Shown: one piece after another, positions 49,412 through 62,248 of the stretch
How the letters are laid out: every line of letters begins with the position of its first letter
Numbering within the stretch: position 1 is the stretch's first letter
Assembly (NCBI GenBank): GCA_963969395.1
Contig: OZ017801.1
Location: 19,473,611 to 19,537,610, forward strand
DNA length: 64,000 nt
Direction of reading: 5' to 3'
Source: Pseudoscleropodium purum
Taxonomy: Eukaryota > Streptophyta > Bryopsida > Hypnales > Brachytheciaceae
Program-made: the position numbers and the translations under genes
The notes under the pieces: model-generated
Told to the model about the DNA's origin: nothing
The model's database searches: none
The model's input: the letters and a program-made list of their open reading frames with translations, nothing else

Positions 49412-49729
49412 CAGGGTTGACACGACGTTCAGACGTCCGGGACGTCCGGATGCAGACGCTGTGTCCGCAGCGTCCGCTGACATTCGTGGTCCCGGCGGAC
49501 GCAGCGTCTGCCTGTCCGCCCCGTCTACCCGTCCGTTCGCCCGATTACGGCTGTCCGATCGACGCGCGGACTGATCTGGTCCGCACGATCTGGGCGTCCG
49601 CCTTGGGCGGTCGGGCCGTCCGCCCCACCCGTCTGCTTTCCAACGGCAGTCGGGACGCTGCGTCCAGACGTCCGGACGTCCGGAAAACGGATGCTATTTT
49701 GGGGCGGACGTTGAGATTCGTCAACCCTG
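49412..49729 (+). mobile_element. hAT-type MITE, third copy with exact 8-bp TSD
   Basis: A 318-bp element from CAGGGTTGAC to GTCAACCCTG, flanked by AAGATGGT on both sides (49,404-49,411 and 49,730-49,737). Its ends and GC-rich interior match the nested pair near 41.2-41.8 kb, in the orientation of the inner copy. The right end keeps ATGCTATTTTGGGGCGGACG, as the inner copy does. It is non-coding. Confidence 0.92.
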
Positions 49730-49974
49730 AAGATGGTTCTTTTTTATATCACATGTAGTGTAATGGACTTGTCATTTACTATCATTTTTGAAGCATGATC
49801 TTGATTAATTTAAATTTTTTTATTGGAGATGAATATTTCTATTGTAACCTCTTTTTTTCAGAAATTAAAAGATCCTTTTTATATTTAAAAGTCTATTTTG
49901 CTATTTTGTCATACTTTCAAGTTTAGTTTTTTTAGTATTATGGAGGAATCAAAATTAATGATTTAAAATTGAAA

Positions 49975-50170
49975 TTTTATAGTCTATTCCAACTATAGGC
50001 ATTCCATATTAGAAGTATCTAAAAAATTCATATTTCATGTACTCTACATTTGTACAAATAGGGGTCCCTGGCACATACACTTTTGAACCTTGAAGATTGT
50101 TTCGACTCATTTTTTAGATGAAATTTGATCACCATCAAGTCCTCACAAATTATCAATTTTTTTTTTATGT
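49975..50170 (+). repeat. Dispersed repeat, copy 2 of a diverged pair
   Basis: Diverged relative of 43,740-43,990 in the same orientation, starting about 250 bp after the third hAT-type MITE. Confidence 0.5.
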
Positions 50171-53100
50171 TTTTTTCTTGCTGTGGTAAGCTTATTATAA
50201 AATAAAACCCACATCCCCCTTCTTGTGAAAACTAGGACATAGTGCTAGTGGGTAAATTAAAAATTGCATAGTACTAGTGATTGTTGTGAAGGACACTATT
50301 TGATAGTACAACACATCTACATTCTACAATATGATTGATAGTTCAAAATTGATAGAGAGCTTTTCCTTCTAGTACTCATAGTATTCAACATTCGAACCTT
50401 TGTTTTTTACAAAACACAAAAAAAATGATTGGTCTTTCATGCAACCCCAAAATATTATGACAAGCACATCCAAAAACTTATTTACCCTTAAAAAATAAAT
50501 TTCTTGGCCTTGTGGGCAATCCAATGGAAAAAAAAAATCTCCTTGAAGTAAGACATGGGACAAAGCATGGTCTTTGGTCTTTGGTCTTTGCCCAAGGTTT
50601 TTATTGTTAGGGCATGTAAAATTGACCAATGAATAGAACTTTGATTTTATAGCCTAAATCTAAACTAGGCAAGCTTTATTCACTATAGAAGTGGATTTAG
50701 TAGATTCAAAGATTTAAAAAAAAATTTAAAGACATTACTTGTCAAAGATTTATTTAAAACAAAGTTTAATTAAAGGATCTAGCATGTTGTTTAAGTTAAA
50801 TAAATAGATACACAAATATTTGGATTTGAAAATTAGACAACCAAAATAGACCAAAAAGATAGAGATTTTGGCAAATTATGCCTAATTAAGAAAATTCATA
50901 CATATGACACTCAATTTTGTTATTCTATTTTAATAGATTTCTTATTTAAACAATTATGATACTCAAATTACTATATTTCTATCTTTTAGCTTGTTTTGAA
51001 TGGAGATTATTTTGGTTGTCTAAATTCCAAATCCAAACAATCTTGTGTCTATTTAGTGTGATTTTTGGTACACTTCAAATAAAAATAATCTCAATCTATA
51101 ATTATATATTAATCATTCATAATGTATGTAAATTCTTTGACCAATTTGTATGTATACTAAAGATGCCTTTACAATGTACATTGACCACACATGCTACCAA
51201 CTATAAGATAACAAGTAAAACCATTCAAACAGAGTTTCTATATGATATGGTTTTAAAAATTTTGAATTGTCAAAGTTTTTTATGGATCTCCTTAGTAATC
51301 AAACTAAATTCTCTTAGAAAATGTTTTTTGGACATCATATGAATAAACTATGAATTCTCAAAGTGTTCAACATTGGCATACCCAAAAGTCAATCCTAGGT
51401 TCTCATGTATAGAGGATTGCATACATTATAAGCAAAAATATGTAGGGGACAACTTTAGATACATTTCACAATTAGTTGTAGTTACCTTACACAATGTAAA
51501 TATATGCATGTGCTTATAAGTCAAAACTTAAAATAAAAACAAAATCTCTTTTATTAAAGACTCTTTGAAATTCAAAAGTTTTTCAAAAAATAACCTAGTG
51601 AGAGGGGAGACAATAAATTCAGACCTTCTATTCTAAATTATTGCACCCAACTACCAAGGTCTACATTTCATGTTGAATCTTTAATTAAAGTTGAGAAACA
51701 AAATTCAACAAATGCTAAAAATCAAAATATTTCCTTAAATTTCAAATTTTGCTTATATAAATAATCAAAAGATAAAATGATAATTTTCCTAAAATTTTGA
51801 CATCTATTTTAAAAATTAGTTTTTGCTAATTTTCATAGTTGAATAAGTAGGTACGGTACCCAAACCATGTCTACATGATTATTACTTGACGACTTCAAAT
51901 AGTATTTTTGAATTTATATTGATTCTCTGTTCTTGGTCAATATGTTAGCTTAGGTACCTCATATTCTTAATCTTGGTTGTAAAGTTTGGATGGCATGGGG
52001 AGGGGCCTTCTTGTCACTTTTGCATGGACAAAAGCTACATATATTTGAAGAAGTTTAGGTAAGGTATATGTATTCCAAACTAATAGTGTGGGTGGATGCA
52101 TAGTTTGGTGTCTCAATAACTATATCACAATTATATTGATTTCAAGGAGGGCTATGTATTTCAAAGTGAATATCACACAAAATACTATAGTTTTTAATGC
52201 TATTTTTGAATTAAAAAACATAAAAAATTGATTAAGAAAACATATATGTATTTTTTTGACATCTAAAATTTATCAACATTGACTTTTGGACTCTTAATGA
52301 TAAATGTATGGATTGTTACAACAGTTAAGGTAGAACCACCTATATCCAACTGGGGTGTGGTACCCAATTTGTAGAGTGCATTTATTCCAACCAAAGTTGA
52401 AACAAATTCCAATCAAAGCTTAGAATGTGTGTTTTCTTCTTTTTCAAGGTTGGAACTAATAAGGTCATGACACATGTCCCAAATTAGTGAGTGGGAAAGT
52501 AGGAAGTAGTGAATGGAATGTAATTCTTGAATGATCGGAATTACAAGACTTTAGACTTTGGCCATAGGTTCAACCTACTTTTTGCCTTCCAAAAAACACA
52601 ATAATTTCAATTTTGAAAATAAAATTACAAAAAAATTGGAGACCCTGTATTCCTTATCTCTCTACAATGGAAAAATATACACCCCCTCATATTCTTTGTT
52701 GTGTGTTGTTAATTACTTAAATGATCGGATATAGGTGGTTTTACCTTAGGTTTTATACATATGGACTTTTGTTAAAATTTAAAACATAAACACAAAGAAC
52801 TAGTTTAGAGTCACTAATGTAAGAGTAAATAAAAACATTCATTATCTAAAAATGAATTCTTTGGTGCCAACATCATGATATTTTATATAATTATAGACCT
52901 TTATAGAGTGAAAATGAATTAGGTTTAGTCTTTAAAAGTCATTTTTTGATGGATTTGATTTTTTTAAATTCTTTTGTATAGTATATTTGAAGTTCTAAGT
53001 GGACATATTTTCTAAAAAAAAAGTAAAATACTTATAAAGGCTCAACCATTTTTAATTGAAAGCTTTCTTTAGTGAATCAACCAGTGACAATATTGAGACA

Positions 53101-54215
53101 CCAAACCATGCATCCACCCATGCATCCAAAACCAACATTATGTATTCTTAATATACATTTGATGTCCCTAAATATAGGATTTAGGTACATACTGTCAATT
53201 TTCTTAGTTTGTTGGTTTTGGATACACTTATGGTAGTATAATACTCTACAATTCAAAAAGTAAGCCAATGAACAAAGGACATAAAGCCTCTCATATAGTA
53301 GCTCTAAAAGTACTTGTTTTATACAAAAGTTCACTGTAGGGTGGTAGGAGTCTAGGAGAGTAATTGCTTGTTTTCTACACACTCTCTTACTGTAGTTGGT
53401 TATTTTTTATGTTGCATTTATGCATACTCACTTATCGATTAATTGGGACAAGAAACTACTTGATATAGCAAGCTGGAACTTTAGCCTATATATATATAGA
53501 GGATACTAAAACAATTTTCATAGTAAATTTTGAAGGCAAATGACATTCAATGTTAGCTTAGTGAGCCTAAAAAAGCATTTTTAGGGGTCTTGTTAATTAT
53601 ATGGCTTGTATAATAATATTCTCTTACAGAAGAGGTTTCCACTCAACATGGCCATACCACAAGGTCAATTAGAATCCAAAAATACTTCAACAGAGTAGCT
53701 TGATTCATGAGTATGTGCAAATGAAAAACAGTGAAACTATCTGTTGGTCAAGTGATCTGCCTCACGTGAGAGTCACGTGTGCGTATGTACAAACCGGCCT
53801 ATGACATAGTAGTATAGTACAGTACCTGTGTACTTTTATTCTCCCTGCAATTAATGAAGGTCCCTTCAATTGCTCCCAGCAAAAAAAAAAGATCAGAGCA
53901 AGTGCCAAGTGGGGTCTTTCCCAACAAACACCCCAAAATGGATACCAATAAATGCACAAGTTGTCAAAAACAAAAACAAAAAAACACATGCAGAACCCTA
54001 GAATACAATACTACTACTGTATGTCGGTTGAAAAGAATGACTGAAACAATTAATCTAGAATAAAATAAATAAATACACTAAATGGAACCGTCGGTAGCCC
54101 AAACCAATCTCATCAGACCACCCGAGGACGATCCATCCGGAAGTCGGATTCCTTCCCGGGACGTCGAGCGAGCGAGATGATTCAGAGATTCAGAGATTCA
54201 GAGAGGAGCTAGCTT
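50171..54215. other. AT-rich intergenic DNA, no gene
   Basis: The longest frame (50,956-51,342, plus) is dominated by Ile, Leu, Phe and Lys from AT-rich codons and shows no domain. The last few hundred bases form the 3' flank of paralog 2. Confidence 0.5.
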
Positions 54216-54355
54216 TCAGGAGGATTCGTCACCGTCGTCAGGATCGAGGAGCAAGCGTCGAGATGATACTTAGAGATTCTGAAATTCAGAAGGGAGCTAT
54301 TGTAGCTTTCAGGAGGACTCGTCATGGTCGTCTGGATCGAGGAGCAAGTGTCGGA
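54216..54355. repeat. Tandem duplication of the 3' coding end of paralog 2
   Basis: The end of exon 5 with its stop codon (54,309-54,355) is repeated 93 bp downstream at 54,216-54,262. On the minus strand the downstream copy can be read RRLLLDPDDGDESS-stop, against HLLLDPDDHDESS-stop in the gene. Flanking GAGATTCAGA words are repeated too. Confidence 0.85.
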
Positions 54356-57300
54356 CGGCGAACAAGGGCGCCTCGTTGTCGACGATGTACTTCCGGTGCT
54401 CGATCACCGTGAACGGGCGGTACTTGAGCGGCCGTTCTGCCGTGAGAAGTTCAGGAGGTACCGTGAGGGTGATGTTGTTGTCGATGCCGTAGAAGTAGAT
54501 GGTGGAGTACCGGTCCTTCTTGGAGTTCACCACGGCTCGGTGGGCGGCACTGAGCAGCAGTCCATTCGTAATCGCCTGCAATTATCACACAAGGCCAATA
54601 TATCATACGTACGTACTCAGGGAGCGAGATTAGTTACAATGGGAAGTAGCTAGCTGGCGGTTGCAACATATCATCAATTAGTTTGCAATGGGTTAGTAGA
54701 AGTTTCGTACTGTGCATTAATTGGAACTCATGGGGAATTGCAAAATATTGTAAAAGAGATGCAAAGTTGTGCTAAAAGTCTTGGGCACGGAATCAATGCT
54801 TATCGAAGGTTCAATTGTTGCAAAAACTAGTGCAATCTCTAATAGTTAAGATTACATTGGTCGTCCATTTCGTTAAATTAGAGCGAATCTTGTGTCAACA
54901 ATTGTGACATATTTTTCCAAAAAGACTAATTTCCAGGCCACAAACTAACTAAAACAGGTAAGGATTTATGTTTCAAGCCGCGCGTTCTGAGTAACGAAAT
55001 TGACGTTCTTGCACAATGTTGCACTAAACGTCATTGCAAAACTGTTCATAGAGTTATAATTTCTGTGGCGGTCATTGCAAAACCGTCGCGAAAACTATTG
55101 CAACCTCAGTCTTTTACACTAGTTACCTATCTACCGGCCTCTGGTTCCTGAATTGTGTGCCATTCCCTGTTTTCAGTTTGCCAACATGAAAATTTGTGCT
55201 ACTATTTTTCTCTAATTCGTTCCCGTTCGTAGTGCAGATCATCTGGAAAATTCTACAATGTTCCAGTAAAGAAAACAAACACACAAGGTTATAGTTAAGA
55301 CTTTACCATCATGGTAATGAAACAGAGTTTTCCACTTACAGATGGAATGGTTCAATTGAGATGGTCAACTCCGTTTTATTTCCTCCATGGTAAACTCTTA
55401 AAACTCCCTTGAGAAAACAATCTCCCCTGCGCTAGTACGTGCGTGTTTAATTAATTGCAGCTAAGTTAGATTGACGTGAACGATCGAAGAAGGAGACGTG
55501 CGTCTCTCTATTCTTACCTGGAACGTGTCCCCGATGTTAACAACGAACGTGTTTTCATCAGGTCGAACCCCCACCCACTGTCCGTCCTTGAGGATCTGCA
55601 ACCCCCCCACGTCGTCCTGAAACAAAATCGCCAGCATCTGCGTATCGGCGTGTCCAGGAATGCCCAGCACGTTTTCGGGATCCGTGCACACAGGGTAATG
55701 GTTCATCCGCCCCGTGCAATTGGAGTGCGCTGACTCCAGTCGCGTGTACGTGTCCCGCTTCAATCCCAACGCTTCCGTGAGCTCCTCCACGATAAACCGG
55801 GAGAGATCGTGCATAGGCTTAAAGAACGCCCTCCAATCCTTCCTGTTGCAAAGCAAAGGGCGGTCGATCGATCAGGGTCTGTCTGGAACATGCTCTTCGA
55901 ATATAGATGATCAAAATTATAGTTTAAACTTCGTTTCAAGAACAATCAATCAAAGAACGACAATAGACATGGTCATACGGGTAATGTTCATAACATTTGA
56001 TAAACTTGATCCGTCTGAATAGGGAAGATATTAACTCCGTTTTGGAATTACAAGGTTTTTGATTCTGTCAGCAATGACTGGGTAATTGATGAGGGTATTA
56101 GGTAGCTCACTTGAATCGTGCAGCGTGTTCCTTCTCTTCGGGGAACACTTGGTCTACCAAGACGTTCAATGCCTCGTCCGTGACCTGCAAAAACAGAGAT
56201 TAGTACAGTCATGGTAACGGTGTGGAGATGGAAAACGTGACATGGACGGGAGGAAGTTACGGTTGCAATTTGTCTTGAGAAACGCAGGCAGTAGTCAGCC
56301 GTGTTGCACTGGTGAGTCAGATCCAATACTGGAAAAAAATACACTGATACTGAAGTATGGCAAACGCTACCAATATGAAGATTTTGAAGTACCTCAGTCA
56401 GTAACACTTCGTTCAAATTCAGCACCTTGATTTTGAACCACAGTTAGACCAACCTAAAACAACATGGCTCTCATATCAACGCACTTGCACCATGTTTTGA
56501 CATTTCTCAACCCAAAAAATGATTTCATAAAATCGTCAGTGTTTCTCCATTTACCTCATGCTGATGCAAATCCATTACAACTTTCTTACAAATTCGAGAT
56601 AAATTTTTGTTCATAAATTATTACATAGGTATACATCAAGTATATTGACAATGATGTACATCACTTGTCTGACTACTACCTGTAGTATGGAATTTCATAA
56701 ACTTTAAGTAAGACCAACATTTCACTCGTATCAAGTATGAACTCCAAAATTACCTTGATCATGAGACCCTCCAGCCACCACTTGGATTTCCATTGAATCG
56801 GAGACCCGCCCGTGTACCCAAACACAAAATCAGGCGCTCGCACGGGCAGCTTGCGCTCCATGGGCAACGCGAAGAAATCCTTCCCATTCGCCTCCACCTG
56901 CTTCACCTGGACTCACGCACACCACCACTGCTCCTTATTAACCACGGATTCATGGCCAATTCGACTGACTGCATTGTGGAAAATAATAGAAATCGAACGG
57001 GGTCACATTCTATCATCACCACAAGACGTAAATAATCAAGACACGAGAGTCTAGGGTTGGTTTTGGGTACACCTTGAGACAATCAACTCTGCACAATCCC
57101 TAACTTACTGATGCACGGCCCAATTAACGCATGCTAATGTGCGATACAATCCTCTTTCACTTGCCAATTGATAAGATCCAAAAGAGCATCAAAAACTGTA
57201 AGTTCAGAGTGGTGTGTGATAGTACCACTTGCAAGGGAACGCCATGGTTGGTGATTTTGAAGAACCCCCACGACTTGGCCGCTTCCAGCATGCGCGTGGC

Positions 57301-57558
57301 GTTGGCCTTTCTTTCCTCCGGAGCGCCAGTTCTGAGAGCAGCGACGTCGATGACGGGAAGCGACTCATCAAACTCGTTGTGAGCCACCGTGGGCTTCTCC
57401 TCTTCCGATCGAGCGAACTCTTCCATACTCATCTTCCCCTCAAAATACGCTTGCATCGTGTACAAAGGAGCCTTGGATGATCCATTATTGGAAGAATCCG
57501 CATTGGCTTGCAGCTTCGGGGGATGGGGAGTGCTCCCATTCGAAGCCACTTGGGTCAT
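54309..57558 (-). CDS. 2-oxoglutarate/Fe(II) dioxygenase (DOXC class), paralog 2
   Basis: Five exons in coding order: 57,558-57,226, 56,906-56,754, 56,184-56,111, 55,842-55,518 and 54,575-54,309, giving 383 aa. The start is the ATG at 57,558; a GTG 15 bp upstream keeps the frame open but is not a normal plant start. Landmarks are SLPVIDVAAL, WGFFKITNHGVPLQV, MNHYPVCTDPENVLGIP, iron ligands His251 and Asp253 (HAD), QDDVGGLQILKDG, third ligand His307 (SAAHRAV), and R317-Y-S319 for 2-oxoglutarate, then KYRPFTVIEH. Exons 2-4 have exactly the lengths and phases of paralog 1, so the pair arose by gene duplication. Introns are shorter (319, 569, 268 and 942 bp). The substrate is unknown; the gibberellin-oxidase-like motifs are only suggestive. 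Confidence 0.9.
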
Positions 57559-57875
57559 GATTCGTGAGCTCACTGATAGACTTCTGCAGCTGGTGTCGCC
57601 CTGTGAATGGAATTTTTAACTCCCTCCAATCTGCAATCAATGGACCATCATTCTCAGTCTCAGTCTCGTTTGGAAGGACTAGCTAAACTAGTGGGAATTG
57701 GCACCGAAAATCGTTATTTTCGTGGAAATGGCGAAATTGTAAAGAGATTAGCGGTTATCCATGTGCTTGGAAGCTCTGTAGGATGCTACACGAATCCTAG
57801 TTTTTTAAAGCTCCGTGGTCTTGGATGTCTTGACGCACTGAGAACGTCGATTTGGATAAGTACGAGGACACCACG

Positions 57876-58618
57876 CTAGAGAGAGAGAGAGCCTACCGAA
57901 CTAACTGGCGGAGAGCGAAGAAAATCAAACAACAAAGAATAAATCTCATCCACTTCAATCCACATTAATTTCTTCCCCGGTTTCTCAACTGTAACCAAAC
58001 AAGAATTTCCGAGCTCATACGTATCGTACCTCCAGTTCCAGAGGTCCCACACTCTAATATATCCTAAAACAGAGAACCAACTAGCTAGCCTTGATCTACT
58101 CTCCTGCCCCACCTTTACAGAAAATTTCACTCATACCGCGAAAATTGAACCAACCCCACCGATTGACAAAGCTCCCAAACTTCACAACGAAGTCCGTCGT
58201 AAACTGCCGCTCTAGCTCAAGCGTTCCTACGCTATTGAACGTCCACGCTGTTATTCTCCCACTTAGCTATTTTCTTGCTGAATCCAAAAATCCCGTTCCA
58301 CACAAATTCCTTGCATCCTAAACTGGCAAAAAAGTTTCGCGTCGGTAACGAAAGCGTGCAACTGCAATTCGAATCTATTCAATTCAAGCTCTCGAGAGTC
58401 TCTCACCTCAGCTGAGCTTCAGGCGTTGCGGCAGGGTCCACGAGATTCCAGCATTGATCACGCGCAATGATGATGTGTTGCACATGCGCAATCTCCGAGT
58501 TAAAGCTTTTGAAAGGCCCATTCCATTCCAAACAAGTGAGTCTGTAGTGCTCAAACGCACCGCCTTCGAACTTATTTATAGCTATGTCCTCTTTTATCCA
58601 CACCCTCCCCAATTCCAT
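57876..58618 (-). CDS. Two-exon gene, conserved-looking protein of unknown function
   Basis: Exon 1 (58,618-58,407) starts at ATG (MELGRVWIKEDIAINK), continues through FEHYRLTCLEWNGPFKSF and IAHVQHIIIARDQCWNLVD, and ends CAGCTGAG/GTGAGA. Exon 2 (58,053-57,876) begins after GATATATTAG and joins in phase to give QLRVWDLWNWRYDTYELG, then CLVTVEKPGKKLMWIEVDEI and a stop. The total is 129 aa. A stronger-looking AG 10 nt upstream of the chosen acceptor would break the frame. Upstream of the ATG the same frame stays open to about 58,732, and an overlapping frame starting at about 58,757 encodes a hydrophobic segment (MVWFGVLSTVGFGFLVLLLY), so the true N-terminus may differ. I do not recognise the family. 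The gene lies about 320 bp upstream of paralog 2 on the same strand. Confidence 0.5.
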
Positions 58619-60250
58619 GGCCGTGGCGACAACCGCGCCGCCATCCGCGCAGAAACCATTCGTCGGGTTCGAGCACAAGGCGACAACACTCGAATAAAGA
58701 GTAAAGTAATAAGACCAGAAACCCAAACCCAACAGTGCTCAACACCCCAAACCACACCATGTAATGCATTTGTACATTTTGACGTCCCGAATTGGAGGCT
58801 GAGAGTACATCTACAGGATTCAACTGAATGTCCTTGGTTTGTTGGGTTTGGAGACGCTGGGAAGCGCTTGATTCTTACCTTGGAATCTGGAGAGAGCGGT
58901 GACGAGGATGCTCAATTGCTGCATCCACACTTGGGTTTTTGGTTTTGGTTTGATTTTAGAATTTTGGGGTGGAAATGGAAGAGATGAGAATATTCACGCC
59001 GGGTTTGTTTTGGAGTTTCGATTTGGAAATGGAAGTCTGTTCACTACTGTGGCGCACGCCCAGCGAGGATTTGTAGGAGGGAAGAATCTTACGACAGGCT
59101 GGCCAGGTGGGGTCTTGGGCGGAAGGTTCGACGTGGGGAAATTGAAGGCAGGGGCTCTTGGATTATGCTGGCTGGGCAAGACAAAAGCCTGGCTAGCTTG
59201 GCCAAGTCCTGATGACGGAGTGTGTGGAGAGCTTGGAAAACGTCACAGGGCAATTCTGCGGAGGATTCCATTCCACTGCTGATTGGTGGGCTTCACCGGC
59301 CCTGACTCCACATGGCAACCAAGCCTTAGTAAGGTCAACTACCTATGACACGTAGAATGATTGGTTTGTCACATTGGTTTTGTTGAAAAAATAATTTAAT
59401 TTTTTCCACATAATGACAAATATGAGAAATGGAGAAAATAAATGATTATTATTTTTTATTTTTTTATAAAGTATGAATTTGTTATGGATTTTTGAAGGGT
59501 GGTGCCCATTGTGGCTTGAAAGAGTCTCTAGACTACCCCAATACCAACAAAAAATGTATTCATAATAGTCATCTTGCTCAAGTACAGTAGTCACGGTATT
59601 TTCCTAACATTGACACAATGTAAAGGCCTAAAAAACTCACTTCTTCTGATGAATTTGCACTAAAAAGATATATGGTAGTTCCTGTTGCATTCACTAATCA
59701 CTCCATCACCATCATCCAAGACATGGATTGTAGCCACTAACTCAATGTAATGTAGCTCCAATCTCATTTATTGAAAAAAAAATCTAATATGGGTTGATGT
59801 AAGATTCTAATGGGTCATTTCCTAAAAGGTGTTCTTTTTTGTTTTTAGAAAAGTATTGAAATGGCAACATATAAGAAAATGATGTAGCCAAATATTTTAG
59901 TATTCATCTATTCATCTATATTTTGAATAGAACTATCTTGTCATCCACATATTGGGATGAATTTCATTTAAATTTTGCAATTCCATCCAAAAAAATTTCT
60001 AAAATTGGAACAACTTGGCATCATTATCCAATTTTTCTTCAAAATTTTCCTTAAGGCTTGGTGCTCCCCAATTATTATTGGTGCTTTTAGGCATTTAAAT
60101 GTCTAAAAAGAAAACTTGTTCTTTAGGTGTGTCATGGGCCTTTTGGTAGTAATTAATTGGTTTACTTGAATAGCAACTAAGCATAGTAACTTATATTAAA
60201 TATAAATTGTTGGCTTTGGATTGCAAGGTAGGAAGCTTTGCATCACTATA
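58619..60250. other. 5' flank of the unknown gene, then AT-rich DNA
   Basis: The region 58.6-59.3 kb is GC-richer and probably includes 5' untranslated sequence and promoter of the minus-strand gene. A good donor-like CCAAG/GTAAGA near 58,880 on the minus strand suggests a leader intron. Beyond 59.3 kb the DNA is AT-rich with no gene. Confidence 0.4.
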
Positions 60251-60583
60251 GAAGCTAAGCTAATGTAGGAGGTCTAAAAAGTATTTATTTAAAAGCTATA
60301 AATTAATTTGGAGAGGTTAAACTTCTTGAAATATTTTTCAATAAATATCTTCTTTGAAAGACAAATGGAATTGGCATCTAATCCAAGTCGTTTCATATTT
60401 TTTGGAGCTTTGTGAAAATAATTATGAATTCTTTTATTTATAATGCAATGGTCACAAAAAGCATTGATCTTGTGAAATGTACATTGTTTGTACATTGATG
60501 GTGCAATGAGAAAGAAAAATGTAATTCTACATTAGAGGACACTTTTTGAATCCAAGTGCTTATAGACCTCCTACCTTAGCTTT
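60251..60583 (+). mobile_element. MITE family M copy, best-preserved ends
   Basis: The left end reads GCTAATGTAGGAGGTCT and the right end AGACCTCCTACCTTAGC, near-perfect terminal inverted repeats. The interior matches the copies at 19,990 and 46,020. It is non-coding. Confidence 0.75.
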
Positions 60584-61650
60584 ACGTAATACCGATTCTT
60601 GACCTTATACCACCCAAATGTAGGAAACTCATTGAAATCCTATACATTGATTATTGTATGAGTGCCAATGCTACATGTTAGAGCCAATCAAAATAGAGTT
60701 TTTTTGTTTTTTTTATTGAATCTTGTTAGGAAATGAATGAAAGAAGATTTGAACATACTTTAGCATGTACTAACTAAAGGTCTATTACTAAGGAAATTTA
60801 ATAATTAGATGTGGCTTTGAAAAATTGCTTGGTAGCTTATTCATTTGTAGGGATTGAATAGTGCAACCTAAACTATCTCTTGTGGTGATGCATTACCCCC
60901 TCTAGGTTACAATTAATGCACACACACTAATGAAAATTGAGAGTTGTTGATCTCATCAACAAAATTCTCCTTGCATCCAACATCATTGATTTTGAAAAAT
61001 AGATAATACAAATGCATATACTATGGAATATGGATATTGTAGGATGCATATACACATATAGAAGACAAATATAGATACAAAATACAATTAGAGAGACGGA
61101 TATGGACACATATATGGAATATTTACGTATCCATATTGAATATAGATATGAAATACATATAGAAATTCCACTAATATTTCCCATATCAATTAGTAGCCAA
61201 ACTGCTCCTGAAAAATATAAATATTTGTGTCAGGGGGTACTTATCAATTAATCATGTGAATTCACTTCAGGGGTGTAATCATACAATAAACAATCATCTG
61301 AAACTAATTAAATTGTCCCCTATGAATAACAATCCATTCAAAAGACAAATTGACCATTACTTTTGAGATTTCAATTTGCCACTTGTAAAAAGAATCAAAC
61401 CAATTTGGAGATTTTTCAAAGCTTACTTGGACAAAATTGATAAGAGTTGACCATAGATCCATTCTAAATACAAATGACTTGTCTCTTCAAAAAACATAGT
61501 GTCAATCTTTATTTGGACTTTTAGGAATATATAAAATTTCAAAGTGTTGTTTAAAGGTGTTCCAGAAACTTGACAGTGGACTCTTACAATGTAATTGTTT
61601 ATATCTTGTGTTATCAATATCTAAGATTTGGTGACTACCATATTTTGAAT
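60584..61650. other. AT-rich intergenic DNA, no gene
   Basis: Contains ATATGGA-like near-repeats around 61.0-61.2 kb but no gene. Confidence 0.45.
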
Positions 61651-62248
61651 TTAACCCCTAAAGGACCAAGGCACATTCTGGACAAAAATGATCAAAAACT
61701 AGCAGTTTTTAGGGTAACAAGAAAATATGAAAATAAAAGTTTTTTTTTTTCTAGATTCAACCGTATAAATTTGTAATAGACTTATCTAGGACTATGGAAA
61801 AAAAATTTCAGAAACTTTGACCGCAGAGATTGAAAGATTATAACATTTGAAGCTGGGTGAAAAAGTTTTTTTCCAACCTTGCCCGATAGGGCCAGCAGGC
61901 TTTAACTCCTTCTAAAGTAAGATCTTTACACTATACATGGTTATTTTCTTCTGACATTTGCATCTTGTATCATATAAGTTATATACCCACCAAATTTCAG
62001 AGTTATCGGAGGAGTTTTGCACATGCTACCCGACACTGCCCGAGTTGCCTCCAAAGTTCAAGGCAACATAACTTTTGATCTGGGCACCCGATTGGAAAAA
62101 AAATTATAATCCCACTAAGAAGGTGCATGTTCACATCTTGTGTCAAAAATTTAAGAACATCCATTAAAAAATGATTTCATACTCAATTACTCACCTACCC
62201 GAGATTGCCTATATACATTCAACGGTCATTTGGTTCTTTAGGGGTTAA
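61651..62248. mobile_element. TTAACCCCT-ended element, 598 bp
   Basis: The left end is TTAACCCCTAAAGGACCAA (61,651-61,669) and the right end TTGGTTCTTTAGGGGTTAA (62,230-62,248), reverse complements with one mismatch. The interior contains repeated CCCGA words and the GGGCACCC...CCACTAAGAAGGT block also seen reversed near 0.9-1.0 kb. It is non-coding. TTAA lies at both outer edges, so the target duplication could be TTAA or part of it; the superfamily is not settled. Confidence 0.65.

Noticed and set aside
50956..51342. 128-codon frame in AT-rich DNA
   Set aside because: Its composition is what AT-rich codons produce, with no domain, no GC rise and no neighbouring exon signals.
58454..58987. 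Plus-strand frame of 177 codons
   Set aside because: It overlaps both exon 1 and the 5' region of the minus-strand gene, whose splice-joined reading is more protein-like. No domain is visible on the plus strand.
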